This document shows positions 1-9,301 of a stretch of DNA of 64,000 nt, piece after piece; within the stretch, counting starts at the first letter, position 1, and each line of letters begins with the position of its first letter. The notes below the pieces were generated by a model, which saw nothing but the letters and a program-made list of their open reading frames with translations, had not been told where the DNA came from and searched no databases. Source of the DNA: Pseudomonadota bacterium (GTDB lineage: Bacteria; Pseudomonadota; Alphaproteobacteria; Sphingomonadales; Sphingomonadaceae); assembly GCA_020160755.1 (NCBI GenBank), contig JAIUPN010000003.1, positions 62,001 to 126,000 on the forward strand, read 5' to 3'. Position numbers and translations under genes: made by a program.

Positions 1-57
1 CTTTGCCGAAAACCCGCGCTAAAGGGCGGCACACCTCCTCCAGCGCAAGGATCCGAA

Positions 58-744
58 ATGCCCCAGCTCATCCTCATCCGTCACGGCCAGTCGCAGTGGA
101 ATCTCGAAAACCGCTTCACCGGCTGGTGGGATGTCGATGTCACCGAAAAGGGCGCCGCCGAAGCCATCGCCGCGGGCGAGTTGATGAAGGCAAAGGGCAT
201 CGCCCCCGACACCTGCTTCACCTCGGTCCAGTCGCGCGCGATCAAGACGCTGAACCTCGCGCTCGAAGCGATGGGCCGCCTCTGGCTCCCCGTCACCAAG
301 GACTGGCGCCTCAACGAACGCCACTATGGCGGCCTCACCGGGCTCGACAAGGCCGAGACCGCGGCGAAGCATGGCGACGATCAGGTCAAGATCTGGCGCC
401 GCAGCTTCGACATCCCGCCGCCGCCGCTCGAAGCGGGCTCGCCGTGGGACCTGTCGAGCGACCCGCGCTACGCTGGCATCGTCATCCCCTCGGCCGAAAG
501 CCTCAAGGATACGATCGAGCGTGTGCTGCCCTATTATGAAACCGCGATCGTCCCACAGCTCGCCGCGGGCAAGACGGTGCTGATCTCGGCGCACGGCAAC
601 AGCCTTCGCGCGCTCGTCAAGCATCTCTCGGGCATTTCGGACGCCGACATCACCGGCCTCGAAATCCCGACCGGCCAGCCGATCGTCTATGAACTGAACG
701 ACGATCTGAGCGCGCGCGAGCGTTATTACCTCAGCGAGCGTTGA
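58..744 (+). CDS. gpmA: 2,3-bisphosphoglycerate-dependent phosphoglycerate mutase
   Basis: The gene encodes a 228-residue cytosolic enzyme that interconverts 3- and 2-phosphoglycerate in glycolysis and gluconeogenesis. The histidine phosphatase signature RHGQSQWN lies at residues 8-15 with the phospho-acceptor His9; the second catalytic His179 is in [10 protein letters not shown] and Glu87 in NERHYG. The length matches the dPGM family, so it is not the cofactor-independent type. The ATG at 58 follows an AAGGA ribosome site. A -10-like CTAAAG at 19-24 followed by GGCGGC suggests a promoter whose -35 lies before the window. It converges with the receptor gene across a large palindrome. Confidence 0.95.
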   Translation: MPQLILIRHGQSQWNLENRFTGWWDVDVTEKGAAEAIAAGELMKAKGIAPDTCFTSVQSRAIKTLNLALEAMGRLWLPVTKDWRLNERHYGGLTGLDKAETAAKHGDDQVKIWRRSFDIPPPPLEAGSPWDLSSDPRYAGIVIPSAESLKDTIERVLPYYETAIVPQLAAGKTVLISAHGNSLRALVKHLSGISDADITGLEIPTGQPIVYELNDDLSARERYYLSER

Positions 745-770
745 GCGTTTTTTCCACTGACGTGGAAAGC

Positions 771-848
771 GGCACCGGCCCGCTCCCCCACCCGGCCTCC
801 CCGACGATAGTAACCTGGGGAGGCCGGGTGGGGGAGCGGGCCGGCGCC
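771..848. terminator. 32-bp inverted repeat, probable bidirectional terminator
   Basis: The arms at 771-802 and 817-848 are 32 bases each, complementary except for one position, around a 14-base loop at 803-816. The element sits between two convergent stop codons (744 and 876), where a shared terminator is expected. There is no T-run on either side, so it is not a canonical intrinsic terminator. It could instead be a dispersed palindromic repeat. A small extra hairpin, TTTCCAC-TGAC-GTGGAAA, lies just before it at 751-768. Confidence 0.55.
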
Positions 849-875
849 GCCCTGTTTCGGCATGGCCGAAACAGA

Positions 876-2963
876 CTACAGCGTCCCCGTCACCGTCAGC
901 TGGAAAAACCGGCCGAACCTGCGCAGCCGTTGCTCGCTGAACGCCACCGGCCCGTCGCGTCGGTCGACGAACGCCGTCCGGGTGAACCCGTCCTTCATCC
1001 CCGCAAGATTGCGGTACGACAGCTTCACCGTGAAGCCCGCGACATCCTTATGCTCGATAAAGGCGGTGACGAACGGGCCGTCGGTCGATTCATGTTCGAT
1101 CGCGCCGAGCCGCAAATTCGGGCTGAATCGCTCGTCGAAATAACCCGCGCCCCACGCCAGATTGGTGTGCGGAATGTCGTGGCGCAGGCTCAGGTCGACA
1201 ACATATTCCTGCCCCTCGCTCTGGTCGCGCCACAGGCCGGTGAGCGGATCGCGCACGCGGTTGCGGCGCAAGGTGATATCGCTGTTGATCCGCGCGCCCT
1301 TCCACCCCAGCCGGTCGAGCAGCAAGGTCGCTTTCGAACTGATGCGATAAAGATGCGCGGGCGGCAGATTGCCGCGTCCCTCGGTCGTCGGTGACAGCGG
1401 CACCTGATCGACGAGGTCCTGCGCATAGGCATAAGCGACGGCGAGCGACGCATTGCCCCATCCGCCCATGTCCTGCACGACTTCCAGTTCGGTGCGGTTG
1501 AGGACCGGCGGCACGAGCAGGCCGTTGCCGCCGTTGCCCTGCCCGTTCGCGACGTCGACCGAACTCGCGAAATCGAAAAAGTCGAGCTGGTCGACGCGGC
1601 GCTGGAGGAACCAGTTGATCGTCGTTTTCGCGCCGACCTTCCACGCCAGCGCCAATTTGCCCTTCGGCCGGACGAAGCGGCGCGTCAGACCGTCCGGACC
1701 CGACGAGGTCAGCTCGCTATATTCGGCGCCGAGATTGAGCTGCGCGGTCAGGTTCGGTGCCAGCGACCGCCCCCACGTCAGCGAAGCCTCGCCGCGCTTT
1801 TCCTCGACCTTCGTGCGCTCGCCGCCGAAGACCACGGGCCGGAAACTGCCGTCGGGTTGCAGCACCGCAAATTCGGAATCGACGTCGAGCGTATTATACG
1901 CCCCCTCGAGCGCGACCTGCCAGTCGGTCCCGCCGCCGGTCCGCCAGCTATATTCGCCGCGCAGGATCGATTCGCCCTCGTCGGCGGTCTGCCTGAAGCG
2001 CTCGCCGGTGCGTCCGCCGACCTCGCGATCGACGATGAAGCTGTCGACGAAGGGGCTATGTTCGAAGCGATAGAGCGTGATCAGCTTCAGCCGTCCCTTG
2101 CCCAGCCCCAGCTCATAATCGCCGCCGATGTCGAAATTATACTCGTCTTCGGTGAATTTGAACGTCTCGCGCACCGTGCCGTTCGCGGGCCGCACCGACA
2201 CGCTGTCGACGCGCTCGTCGAGCAGCTGCAATTGGCCGCCGAGGTTCAGATTCCACTTGTTGCCGTTCACCGCCGTGCGCGCGAGCGCCGCCGACAGCCG
2301 CGGCCGGTCGCCGCTATAGGCGCCGAACTCGTCGCGCGTGAACAGCAGCACGCCACCCCCGTCATACACACGCTCGGGACCCCAATGGCCCTGACGGCTG
2401 GCTTCATTCTTGAGGCTCAGCGTCAGATTGGTGCCGCCGAGCTTGCCCGTCGTCGAAATCTCGCCGTTCAGCCAGTTCTTGTCGAGCCGTGGCCGCCATT
2501 CGGGCTGCCAGCGAAGCGTCGTCTGGAACCCGCCGCTCCCCGCGCCTGCGACGAGCACGACATTGGCGACCTGCCCGGTCAGCCCCGGCACATTCAGACC
2601 CGCGCCATCGACAATGTCGATCCAGGCAACCTCGGCGGCGGTGATGCGCGCCAGCGCGGTGCGCGCGTCGGTCGACTTGTTCGCGATCCGCTCGCCGTTG
2701 ATCAGCACATTCTCGGTCGCCGCGCCCAGCCCGCGCTCGCCGCCGTTGGTCCCGGTGACGATCAGGAATCCCGGTACCTTCTCGACCATGTCGAGCGCGG
2801 TGCGCGGCGCGAAGCGGGCAAAGTCGGCGGGTGCATAACGCTGCGCGCCGTTCGCGGGCGTCGGCACCGCAGGCGGCGCGTCACCCGTCGGCTCCTGTGC
2901 CGTCGCGGGTGCGATGGCGATCAGGGCGGCGCTTGCCACCAGCGAAATTTTTCCGAACGACAC
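876..2963 (-). CDS. TonB-dependent receptor-like outer membrane protein
   Basis: This is a predicted outer-membrane beta-barrel of 695 residues with an N-terminal plug domain (about residues 35-130, including VLINGERIANKS) and a long barrel rich in alternating hydrophobic strands. I chose the GTG at 2963 because GGGGGA lies six bases upstream and the protein then begins with a clean signal peptide, MSFGKISLVASAALIAIAPA, cleaved near residue 22. In-frame ATGs at 3020 and 3005 would add a glycine-rich stretch. The barrel is on the short side for a siderophore receptor and the substrate cannot be told. A Fur-like dyad lies upstream, and a tonB gene is elsewhere in the window. Confidence 0.8.
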   Translation of the reverse strand: MSFGKISLVASAALIAIAPATAQEPTGDAPPAVPTPANGAQRYAPADFARFAPRTALDMVEKVPGFLIVTGTNGGERGLGAATENVLINGERIANKSTDARTALARITAAEVAWIDIVDGAGLNVPGLTGQVANVVLVAGAGSGGFQTTLRWQPEWRPRLDKNWLNGEISTTGKLGGTNLTLSLKNEASRQGHWGPERVYDGGGVLLFTRDEFGAYSGDRPRLSAALARTAVNGNKWNLNLGGQLQLLDERVDSVSVRPANGTVRETFKFTEDEYNFDIGGDYELGLGKGRLKLITLYRFEHSPFVDSFIVDREVGGRTGERFRQTADEGESILRGEYSWRTGGGTDWQVALEGAYNTLDVDSEFAVLQPDGSFRPVVFGGERTKVEEKRGEASLTWGRSLAPNLTAQLNLGAEYSELTSSGPDGLTRRFVRPKGKLALAWKVGAKTTINWFLQRRVDQLDFFDFASSVDVANGQGNGGNGLLVPPVLNRTELEVVQDMGGWGNASLAVAYAYAQDLVDQVPLSPTTEGRGNLPPAHLYRISSKATLLLDRLGWKGARINSDITLRRNRVRDPLTGLWRDQSEGQEYVVDLSLRHDIPHTNLAWGAGYFDERFSPNLRLGAIEHESTDGPFVTAFIEHKDVAGFTVKLSYRNLAGMKDGFTRTAFVDRRDGPVAFSEQRLRRFGRFFQLTVTGTL

Positions 2964-3016
2964 GTTTGATCCCCCGCCGGCGCCACCTCCCCAGTGGCCC
3001 TTCATGCGAATAGTTC

Positions 3017-3032
3017 GCAATAATGATATTGC
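3017..3032 (-). promoter_or_regulatory. Fur-like AT-rich dyad upstream of the receptor gene
   Basis: GCAATAATGATATTGC is a near-palindrome with GCAAT/ATTGC arms around a NAT-trimer-like core, in an otherwise GC-rich stretch. It lies about 55 bases upstream of the receptor start. Fur-family operators share the repeated NATA/ATT character, and outer-membrane receptors are typical targets. The match is partial, so the assignment is an inference. Confidence 0.3.
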
Positions 3033-3101
3033 TCCCGATAGTCCATCGACGACCGGCAGGCTTCGACGAACGCCCTGCGACGCGCGTTCGCGCCGCCGGA
3101 A

Positions 3102-3944
3102 TCAGTCGCGCAGCAGCTCGTTGATCCCGGTCTTGGCGCGTGTCTTGGCATCGACGCGCTTGACGATCACCGCGCAATAGAGCGACGGACCGGGCGTCCC
3201 GTCGGGCAAGGGCTTGCCCGGCAGCGCCCCCGGCACGACGACCGAGTAAGCGGGAACTTCGCCCATGAAGACCTCGCCGGTCGCGCGATCGACGATCTTG
3301 GTCGATGCGCCCAGATAGACGCCCATCGACAGCACCGCGCCCTCACGCACGATCACGCCCTCGGCGACTTCGGCGCGCGCGCCGATGAACGCGCCGTCCT
3401 CGATCACCACGGGCCCGGCCTGCAGCGGTTCCAATACGCCGCCGATCCCCGCGCCGCCCGACAGATGGACGTTCGCGCCGATCTGCGCGCAGCTGCCGAC
3501 GGTCGCCCACGCGTCGACCATCGACCCCTCGCCGACGCGTGCGCCGATATTGACGAAGCTCGGCAGCAGCACCGCGCCCTTGGCGATATGCGCGCCGTGG
3601 CGGACGATCGCACCGGGAACGGCGCGGAAGCCCGCGTCGCGGAAACGATTCTCGCCCCAGCCGGCGAATTTCGACGGCACCTTGTCCCACCAGCGCGCGC
3701 CGCCGGGACCGCCTTCGATCAGTTCCATGTCGTTAAGCCGGAAGGACAGCAGCACCGCCTTTTTCAGCCATTGGTTGACCTGCCAGGTCCCGCCGGCGTC
3801 GCGCTCGGCGACGCGATAGCTGCCGTCGTCGAGCCCCGCGAGCGCGGTCTCGACCGCCTCGCGCACTGCGCCGGTCGTCGTCAGCCCCAGCGCGTCGCGG
3901 TCATCCCATGCGGCTTCGATCGTCGATTGGAGGTCGGTGGTCAT
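3102..3944 (-). CDS. dapD: 2,3,4,5-tetrahydropyridine-2,6-dicarboxylate N-succinyltransferase
   Basis: DapD succinylates tetrahydrodipicolinate in the succinylase branch of lysine and diaminopimelate synthesis, so it feeds peptidoglycan. The 280-residue length matches the family. The N-terminal helical part ([15 protein letters not shown]) is followed by hexapeptide repeats from about residue 105, such as [20 protein letters not shown], that form the left-handed beta-helix typical of the trimeric enzyme. Its ATG overlaps the stop of the upstream nucleotidase gene by four bases, so the two are translationally coupled. Confidence 0.95.
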   Translation of the reverse strand: MTTDLQSTIEAAWDDRDALGLTTTGAVREAVETALAGLDDGSYRVAERDAGGTWQVNQWLKKAVLLSFRLNDMELIEGGPGGARWWDKVPSKFAGWGENRFRDAGFRAVPGAIVRHGAHIAKGAVLLPSFVNIGARVGEGSMVDAWATVGSCAQIGANVHLSGGAGIGGVLEPLQAGPVVIEDGAFIGARAEVAEGVIVREGAVLSMGVYLGASTKIVDRATGEVFMGEVPAYSVVVPGALPGKPLPDGTPGPSLYCAVIVKRVDAKTRAKTGINELLRD

Positions 3945-4618
3945 GAAATTCCCCAGGGTAAAGGCAGATTGTCGAGCCAGTCGGCGATGTCGGCCGCGTG
4001 GAAATCGACATGGCTTGGCAGGTGGTCGCGATGGCCGCTTTCGCTGCCATTGTCCAGCCAGACGGTCGTCATGCCGAGCGCTTTGGCGGGCGTCAGGTTG
4101 CGCGCCATATCCTCGACGAAGACGCTCTTCGCCGGGTCGACCCCCAGATGCGTGATCATCATCGCATAGGCTGCGGGATCGGGCTTCGGCGTATAGCGCG
4201 TGACGCGGATGTCGCAGATGCCGTCGAACAGGTCGGCGATCCCGCGCGCATCGAGCACGCGCGCCGCATAATCGGCATCGGCGTTGGTAAAGATCAGCTT
4301 GCGCCCGGGCAGGCGCTCCAGCCCGGCGCGCAGCCGCGCATCGACGCTCAGCCGGTCGAGCGCGATATCATGGACGTCGACCAGAAAATCCTCGGGGTGC
4401 ACGCCGTGGTGGCGCATCAACCCCGCCATCGTCGTGCCATGGTCGTGAAAATATTGCTTCTGCACGCGCCGCGCCTCGATGGCATCGACCTTCAGCAACC
4501 GCATGATGAAGGCGCCCATGCGTTCGTCGATCAGGTCGAACAGCTTCGCCGACGGCGCATAGAGCGTGTTGTCGAGATCGAAGATCCAGCTGTCGATATG
4601 GTCGAGCGGGGCGGGCAT
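3941..4618 (-). CDS. HAD-family pyrimidine 5'-nucleotidase
   Basis: This is a HAD-superfamily phosphatase of 225 residues related to yeast Sdt1-type pyrimidine nucleotidases. Motif I is FDLDNTLY with nucleophile Asp14 and Asp16; motif II is IFTNAD, and motif IV lies in FVEDMARN. Alternative upstream ATGs exist at 4633 and 4690. I prefer 4618 because a promoter-like element at 4630-4657 overlaps the 4633 codon, which would give a very short leader. It is the first gene of a two-gene unit with dapD; the metabolic link to lysine synthesis is unclear. Confidence 0.85.
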   Translation of the reverse strand: MPAPLDHIDSWIFDLDNTLYAPSAKLFDLIDERMGAFIMRLLKVDAIEARRVQKQYFHDHGTTMAGLMRHHGVHPEDFLVDVHDIALDRLSVDARLRAGLERLPGRKLIFTNADADYAARVLDARGIADLFDGICDIRVTRYTPKPDPAAYAMMITHLGVDPAKSVFVEDMARNLTPAKALGMTTVWLDNGSESGHRDHLPSHVDFHAADIADWLDNLPLPWGIS

Positions 4619-4629
4619 GATGACCGGCC

Positions 4630-4657
4630 GCATAAAGGCTGGGATGGGTCGCGGCAA
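4630..4657 (-). promoter_or_regulatory. Promoter-like element for the nucleotidase-dapD unit
   Basis: Read on the minus strand, TTGCCG is separated by 16 bases from TTATGC, which is followed by GGCCGG. The spacing and the GC-rich discriminator match other candidate promoters in this window. Confidence 0.4.
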
Positions 4658-4762
4658 GGCGCACGAGCAGCTGCGATACGGAACCCTCAATTAACCGCAT
4701 GATGCTACCCCTCTTCCCCCCGCCGCGCTAAGAGGCGGATATCAGGGCAAAGGGGAACGGCG

Positions 4763-7156
4763 ATGGCCGACGCGAACCGACGCAGCAGCATCCGGCGGGT
4801 GGCGGGACGGCCTTTGCCGCTTCTGCTCGGCCTTGCCGCGCTCTCGCTCGCGGCCTGTGGCGGTGGTGGCGGCGCGCGCCCTGCGCCCACCCCTGCTCCG
4901 CCGCCGGCTCCTGCACCGACCCCGACCCCGACTCCCACGCCTGCTCCGACGCCCACGCCGACCCCGCCGCCGACGGGCAATTTCAACACCGCCGAGACGC
5001 GGATGTCCGACGGGGTCAATTTCCACGGGGCGATCACCGCCTATCAGGCGGGTGCGACCGGGCAGGGGATATTGGCGGGGGTCATCGACGACGGGATCGA
5101 CGAGGACAGCCCCGAATTTGCCGGCCGCATTTCGCCCCAGTCGGCCGACCTTGCGGGGACGCGCGGGATCAACGGCGAGGGAACGCACGGCACCAACGTC
5201 GCGCAGGTGCTGCTTGGCGGAAAGAATGACGCCGGGACTTTCGGCATCGCGTTCAACGCCAGTCTGCTCGTGCTGCGCGCCGACCGGCCGGGCAGTTGCG
5301 CGACCGAGAATCCGTCGAACGACGAAAGCGGCTGCCGCTATCCCGAAACCGCGATTGCGGCAGGGCTCGACCGCGCGGTCAGCGCGGGCGCGCGCGTCGT
5401 CAACATCTCGCTCGGCGGCGAGGATCCGCCCGGGGCGACGCTGCGTGCCGCCGTGTCGCGCGCGACGGCCGCGGGGATCATCGTCATCGTCTCGGCGGGG
5501 AATGAGGGCGACACGACCGCGAACGGCAACGATCCGAACAACCCCGACCGTTTCGCGCAAGGTTTGCGCGATGCCGGCGGCGGACTGGTCGTCATTGCGG
5601 GATCGGTCAACGAAAATGGCACCAACTCGGCGTTCAGCAACCGCGCCGGCGCCTATGTCGGTTCGTACCTGTCGGCGCTCGGTGAAGGGGTGTGCTGCGC
5701 CTATCAAAATGGCGCGCTCAAGACCGAGGGCAATTTTGTCTTCGTGCTCAACGGGACCAGCTTTGCGGCGCCGCAGGTCGCGGGCGCGGTCGCGCTGATC
5801 GCGCAGGCCTTTCCCAACCTGTCGAGCCAGCAGATTGTGCAGTTGCTCTATCAATCGGCGCGCGACGCGGGTGCGGCCGGCGACGATGCGGTCTATGGGC
5901 AGGGCATTCTCGACATCGCGCGCGCCTTCCAGCCGATGGGTGCGACCGCGCTCGCCGGCACGTCGACCGCGGTGGCGCTCGATGCGCCGCTCGGAATCCT
6001 CGGCGGCCCGATGGGCGATGCCGGCCGGGTCGGCACGACGGGGCTGGTCACCGACGGTTTCGGCCGCGCTTTCAACGTCGATTTCGGCCAGTCGCTCGCG
6101 CAGCGACGCCCCGACTTCAAGCTGTCGGGGGCGATCGGCGGCCTCGTCCGCCAGCAGAGCGCGGCGAGCCGGGCCACCGCGCTGTCGCTCGTCACCGCGC
6201 CGGGCGCCGGCGGTACCGACGCGCTCGCGGGCCTCTCTTTCCACGACGCGCAGCGTGCGCGTACCATCGCCGCCTCGGTCGTCACGCGGCTCGATGCGCG
6301 GACGCGTATCGGCTTCGCCGCCGGGCGCGGCACCGGCGGTCTGCTCGCGGGCGAACGCGGCGACGGCGGTCCTGCGATGCTCATCGGCGACGGCGCGCAC
6401 GAAGGCCTGGGTTTCGCGTCCAGCCCCGGTATGGGAACCTTAATTCGGCATAATATTACTACTAATCAATATATTAACATATATGCCGAGCGCGGCTGGG
6501 TCTCGGGTTCGCGCTGGCAGGACGACCCGCTGCTCCGCTATCGCGCGGGCCGTGACAGCCGCTACCAGCGCTTCGGCGCCGCGTGGGATGCGCGCTTTGG
6601 TCCCCTTCGCGCCGCGCTCGGCGCCAGCTGGCTGCGCGAATCGGACAGCCTCCTCGGCGCGCGCCTCGGCCCCGTCTTCGGCGCCGGCGGCGCAACCAGC
6701 CTCGTCGGCGACGCCAGCCTCATCCTCGATATGCGCGATGATTGGCAAATTGCGGCCGCCTGGCGCCAGATGCGGACGCGCCCCGACAGCCGCGGCCTCG
6801 TCGCGGGCGGCCTGCTCTGGTCGTCGGCCTTCTCTTTCGACATCGCGAGGGCGAATCTGATGCGACCGGGTGACCGCGCCGCGCTGCGCTTCGCGCAGCC
6901 GCTGCGCGTCGCGCGCGGCGGCATCGACCTGACGCTTCCTGTGGCGCACGATTATGCGAGCGGCCGTACCGACTTCAGCCGCCGGACCTATCATCTGGCG
7001 CCCACAGGGCGCGAACTGGTGGTCGAGGCGAGCTATGCGATGGCGCTCTTCGGCGGCGATCTGGTCGTCAACAGCTGGTGGCGGCGCGATCCCGGCCATA
7101 TTGCCGCGATGCCCGACGACCAGGGTGCCGCGGCGCGCTTTACGCTGGGCTTCTGA
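4763..7156 (+). CDS. Subtilisin-like (S8) serine protease with autotransporter-type C-terminus
   Basis: This is a predicted exported protease of 797 residues. A lipoprotein signal ends LSLAAC with lipidated Cys32, followed by a Gly/Ala segment and a Pro-Thr repeat linker (about residues 40-70). The S8 domain follows, with catalytic Asp in GVIDDGID (about 109), His142 in GTHGTN and Ser333 in GTSFAAPQVAGA. The remaining roughly 400 residues resemble a beta-barrel or autotransporter module and end in Phe (RFTLGF). Combining a lipobox with a barrel is unusual. A strongly AT-rich island interrupts the base composition near residues 558-575. A CTAAGA-GGCGG element at 4728-4738 may be the -10 region. 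Confidence 0.88.
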   Translation: MADANRRSSIRRVAGRPLPLLLGLAALSLAACGGGGGARPAPTPAPPPAPAPTPTPTPTPAPTPTPTPPPTGNFNTAETRMSDGVNFHGAITAYQAGATGQGILAGVIDDGIDEDSPEFAGRISPQSADLAGTRGINGEGTHGTNVAQVLLGGKNDAGTFGIAFNASLLVLRADRPGSCATENPSNDESGCRYPETAIAAGLDRAVSAGARVVNISLGGEDPPGATLRAAVSRATAAGIIVIVSAGNEGDTTANGNDPNNPDRFAQGLRDAGGGLVVIAGSVNENGTNSAFSNRAGAYVGSYLSALGEGVCCAYQNGALKTEGNFVFVLNGTSFAAPQVAGAVALIAQAFPNLSSQQIVQLLYQSARDAGAAGDDAVYGQGILDIARAFQPMGATALAGTSTAVALDAPLGILGGPMGDAGRVGTTGLVTDGFGRAFNVDFGQSLAQRRPDFKLSGAIGGLVRQQSAASRATALSLVTAPGAGGTDALAGLSFHDAQRARTIAASVVTRLDARTRIGFAAGRGTGGLLAGERGDGGPAMLIGDGAHEGLGFASSPGMGTLIRHNITTNQYINIYAERGWVSGSRWQDDPLLRYRAGRDSRYQRFGAAWDARFGPLRAALGASWLRESDSLLGARLGPVFGAGGATSLVGDASLILDMRDDWQIAAAWRQMRTRPDSRGLVAGGLLWSSAFSFDIARANLMRPGDRAALRFAQPLRVARGGIDLTLPVAHDYASGRTDFSRRTYHLAPTGRELVVEASYAMALFGGDLVVNSWWRRDPGHIAAMPDDQGAAARFTLGF

Positions 7157-7198
7157 TCGGCTTTAACGCTCCCCAAATCCAAAACAGGGGATGCCAGA

Positions 7199-8500
7199 AT
7201 GAAGCCGATTCAACTTCTTCCGTTCGCGCTTGTCGGTGCGGCGCTCGCGACGCCGCTCGCCGCACAGGCGCCGGCGCGCACCGTCATCCACGCCGGCCAA
7301 TTGCTCGCCGAACCGGGCAAGCCCGCGCGCGGCGCCACGACGATCGTCGTCGAGGGCGGCCGGATCGTTTCGATCGCCGACGGTTTCCAGCCCGCCGACC
7401 CCGGGGCGACGCTGATCGACCTCAAGGACAAATATGTCCTCCCCGGCCTGATCGACAGCCACGTCCATCTGACGAGCGACGCCGGCGGCATCGCGGGCCA
7501 GCTCGAAGAGGTCACGCTCAGCCCGGCGGCGCAGGCGTTCAATGCCGAAGCGAACGGGATGAAGACGCTGCGCGCGGGCTTCACCACGGTGCGCAACCTC
7601 GGCGACGGCGACGGCGCGACGCTGGCGCTTCGCGACGCGATCCTCGATGGCAAGGTGCAGGGCCCGCGCATCGTCGATGCGGGCAACAGCATCTCGGGCA
7701 GCGCGGGACATATGGACGGCTCGCTGGGCTATCGCGACGAACTGCGGCCCTTCTTCGCGGGGGCGGGCAATACCTGCAACGGCGCCGATGACTGCCGCCG
7801 CGCGGTGCGGCTCCAGATTGGCCGCGGCGCCGACGTGATCAAATTCGCTTCGACCGGCGGGGTCAACAGCCGCATCGGCGCGGGCCTCGGCAAACAGATG
7901 TTCGACGACGAGGCGCAGGCGATCGTCGATACCGCGCATCTGTTCGGCAAGAAGGTCGCGGTCCACGCGCACGGCGCCGACGGCATCCGCCTCGCGCTGA
8001 CGGCGGGCGCCGACTCGATCGAACATGGCACGATCCTCGACGAAGCGACGATCAGCCAATGGGCGAAGTCGAAGACCTATTATGTCCCGACACTCTCGAC
8101 CGTGAACGGCTACAAGGAACGCATCGCCGCCAATGCCAACGCCTATGAGCCCGACGTGCTCGCCAAGATCAAATGGCGCATCGAAATCACCGGCAAGAGC
8201 CTCCAGCAGCTCGTGCCCAGAGGCGTGCGCATCGCCTTCGGCACCGATGCCGGCGTGTCGAAGCACGGCCGCAATGGCGACGAGTTCGAACTGATGGTGC
8301 AGAATGGCATGACCCCCGTCGAGGCGCTCAAGGCCGCGACGGTCAATGCCGCCGACCTGCTCGGCCTGTCGAACGAGATCGGCACGATCGCGCCGGGCAA
8401 GAGCGCCGACATCATCGCGGTCGCAAGCGACCCCGTTGCCGACGTGCGCGTGCTCAAAAAGGTCGATTTCGTGATGGCGCGGGGCAGCGTCGTCGACTGA
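7199..8500 (+). CDS. Secreted amidohydrolase-family protein (imidazolonepropionase/prolidase-like)
   Basis: This 433-residue protein belongs to the metal-dependent amidohydrolase superfamily. It has a signal peptide (hydrophobic residues 7-22, ending AAQA) and is probably periplasmic. Metal-ligand motifs are IDSHVHLTSD (His88, His90), VHAHGADG, SIEHGT and FGTDAGVSKHG, with a C-terminal PGKSADIIAV segment that returns to the small beta-domain. Related enzymes hydrolyse Xaa-Pro dipeptides or N-acyl amino acids, but the substrate cannot be assigned here. It starts 43 bases after the protease gene on the same strand, so co-transcription and a peptide-degradation role are plausible. Its stop directly abuts the stop of the convergent glycosylase gene. 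Confidence 0.85.
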   Translation: MKPIQLLPFALVGAALATPLAAQAPARTVIHAGQLLAEPGKPARGATTIVVEGGRIVSIADGFQPADPGATLIDLKDKYVLPGLIDSHVHLTSDAGGIAGQLEEVTLSPAAQAFNAEANGMKTLRAGFTTVRNLGDGDGATLALRDAILDGKVQGPRIVDAGNSISGSAGHMDGSLGYRDELRPFFAGAGNTCNGADDCRRAVRLQIGRGADVIKFASTGGVNSRIGAGLGKQMFDDEAQAIVDTAHLFGKKVAVHAHGADGIRLALTAGADSIEHGTILDEATISQWAKSKTYYVPTLSTVNGYKERIAANANAYEPDVLAKIKWRIEITGKSLQQLVPRGVRIAFGTDAGVSKHGRNGDEFELMVQNGMTPVEALKAATVNAADLLGLSNEIGTIAPGKSADIIAVASDPVADVRVLKKVDFVMARGSVVD

Positions 8501-8995
8501 TCAGAGTGCGCCGCGCAGCGCCAGCCAGCGATCGCGCTTCTTGTCGAAGCCGATCGTATGCGCCGCGCTGCTCGACGGCAGGTCGACGAGCGTGACTCCG
8601 TCTAGCGGAGGCAGCTGCTTTCGCCCGATCGCTGCGGCCGTCCCACCGTTGAACGCGACCATGCTGAGGTCGGGAAGGTCGGCAATCAGCGCCGCGAGGT
8701 CGTGCGCCTCGACCTCGCGGATCAGCGAATCGCTGCTCGTGCGCCGTTCGGCGCTGCGGATCACGTCCCACAGCCCGACCTTCGCATCCCGCAGCGCGGC
8801 CAGCCTTTCGTCGTAGGGCATATCGCCAAGAGGCCGGTCCACCACCGCTCCGAGCAGCCGCCAGAACTGGTTTGTCGGATGTGCGTAATATTGCTGCGCG
8901 GCGAGTGAGCGGACGCCGGGCAGGCTTCCCAGTATCAGCAATCGCGTATCGGGCGCGACGTGCGGGGCAAAGCTGGCGTGGCGGTCGGCGGGCAT
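8501..8995 (-). CDS. DNA-deoxyinosine (hypoxanthine)/uracil-DNA glycosylase family protein
   Basis: A 164-residue base-excision-repair protein of the uracil-DNA-glycosylase fold. ILGSLPGVRS near residue 20 is the family active-site loop, YYAHPTNQFWRLL follows, and a later SSSAAHTIGFDKKRDRW segment matches the DNA-contacting loop. These features fit the hypoxanthine-DNA glycosylase subfamily better than classical Ung. I start it at the ATG at 8995; a longer open frame upstream would run through the rpsL leader. The TGA stop forms TGATCA with the neighbouring convergent stop. Confidence 0.82.
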   Translation of the reverse strand: MPADRHASFAPHVAPDTRLLILGSLPGVRSLAAQQYYAHPTNQFWRLLGAVVDRPLGDMPYDERLAALRDAKVGLWDVIRSAERRTSSDSLIREVEAHDLAALIADLPDLSMVAFNGGTAAAIGRKQLPPLDGVTLVDLPSSSAAHTIGFDKKRDRWLALRGAL

Positions 8996-9301
8996 CGCCG
9001 ACCGATAGCCCGCCCCGACCGGCGCAACAATATTGCCCGCCCCTTGACCGCGGAAGGAATCGGGTCTAGGGGCGCGCTCGACCGAAAAGGGCGGTTTGCT
9101 GCCTCTTTCGGTTACAACAGCGCTTGAACATTGCTGGCGCGGATGGAGCCTCCGGAAGATCATCACGATCCGCCGGGGTCTTTTGCTGTTATCAGGTCGG
9201 TCGTTTTTCGCCATTTCTGGCGGGTTAGCGGCCGGAGCTTCATCCACCGCAGTACAGTAACCGTTCGCTTTGATGGGCGGACATTTAAAGGTGAAGCATT
9301 C
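8996..9301 (+). other. Long structured leader of the str/S10 operon
   Basis: This 306-base gap has no credible gene. It holds the candidate rpsL promoter (9044-9071), leaving a leader of about 220 nt with several potential stems: ACCGAAA/TTTCGGT around 9082-9115, GCGGAT (9139-9144) with ATCCGC (9168-9173), and CGCCA-TTTC-TGGCG at 9209-9222. A long leader invites post-transcriptional control by a ribosomal protein. That function is an inference. Confidence 0.45.
9044..9071 (+). promoter_or_regulatory. Candidate promoter of the rpsL operon
   Basis: TTGACC (9044-9049) is followed after 16 bases by CTAGGG (9066-9071) and then GCGCGC. The element lies upstream of the largest ribosomal-protein operon. 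A GC-rich discriminator is typical of stringently controlled promoters. Confidence 0.5.

Noticed and set aside
4905..4977. Short repeated CCGACC/ACGCCC units resembling a CRISPR or minisatellite
   Set aside because: They encode the in-frame Pro-Thr linker of the S8 protein and have no spacer structure.
8996..9301. A coding extension of rpsL (from 9131) or of the glycosylase (from 9589)
   Set aside because: Both extensions lack family similarity, and the sequence is better explained as promoter and leader.
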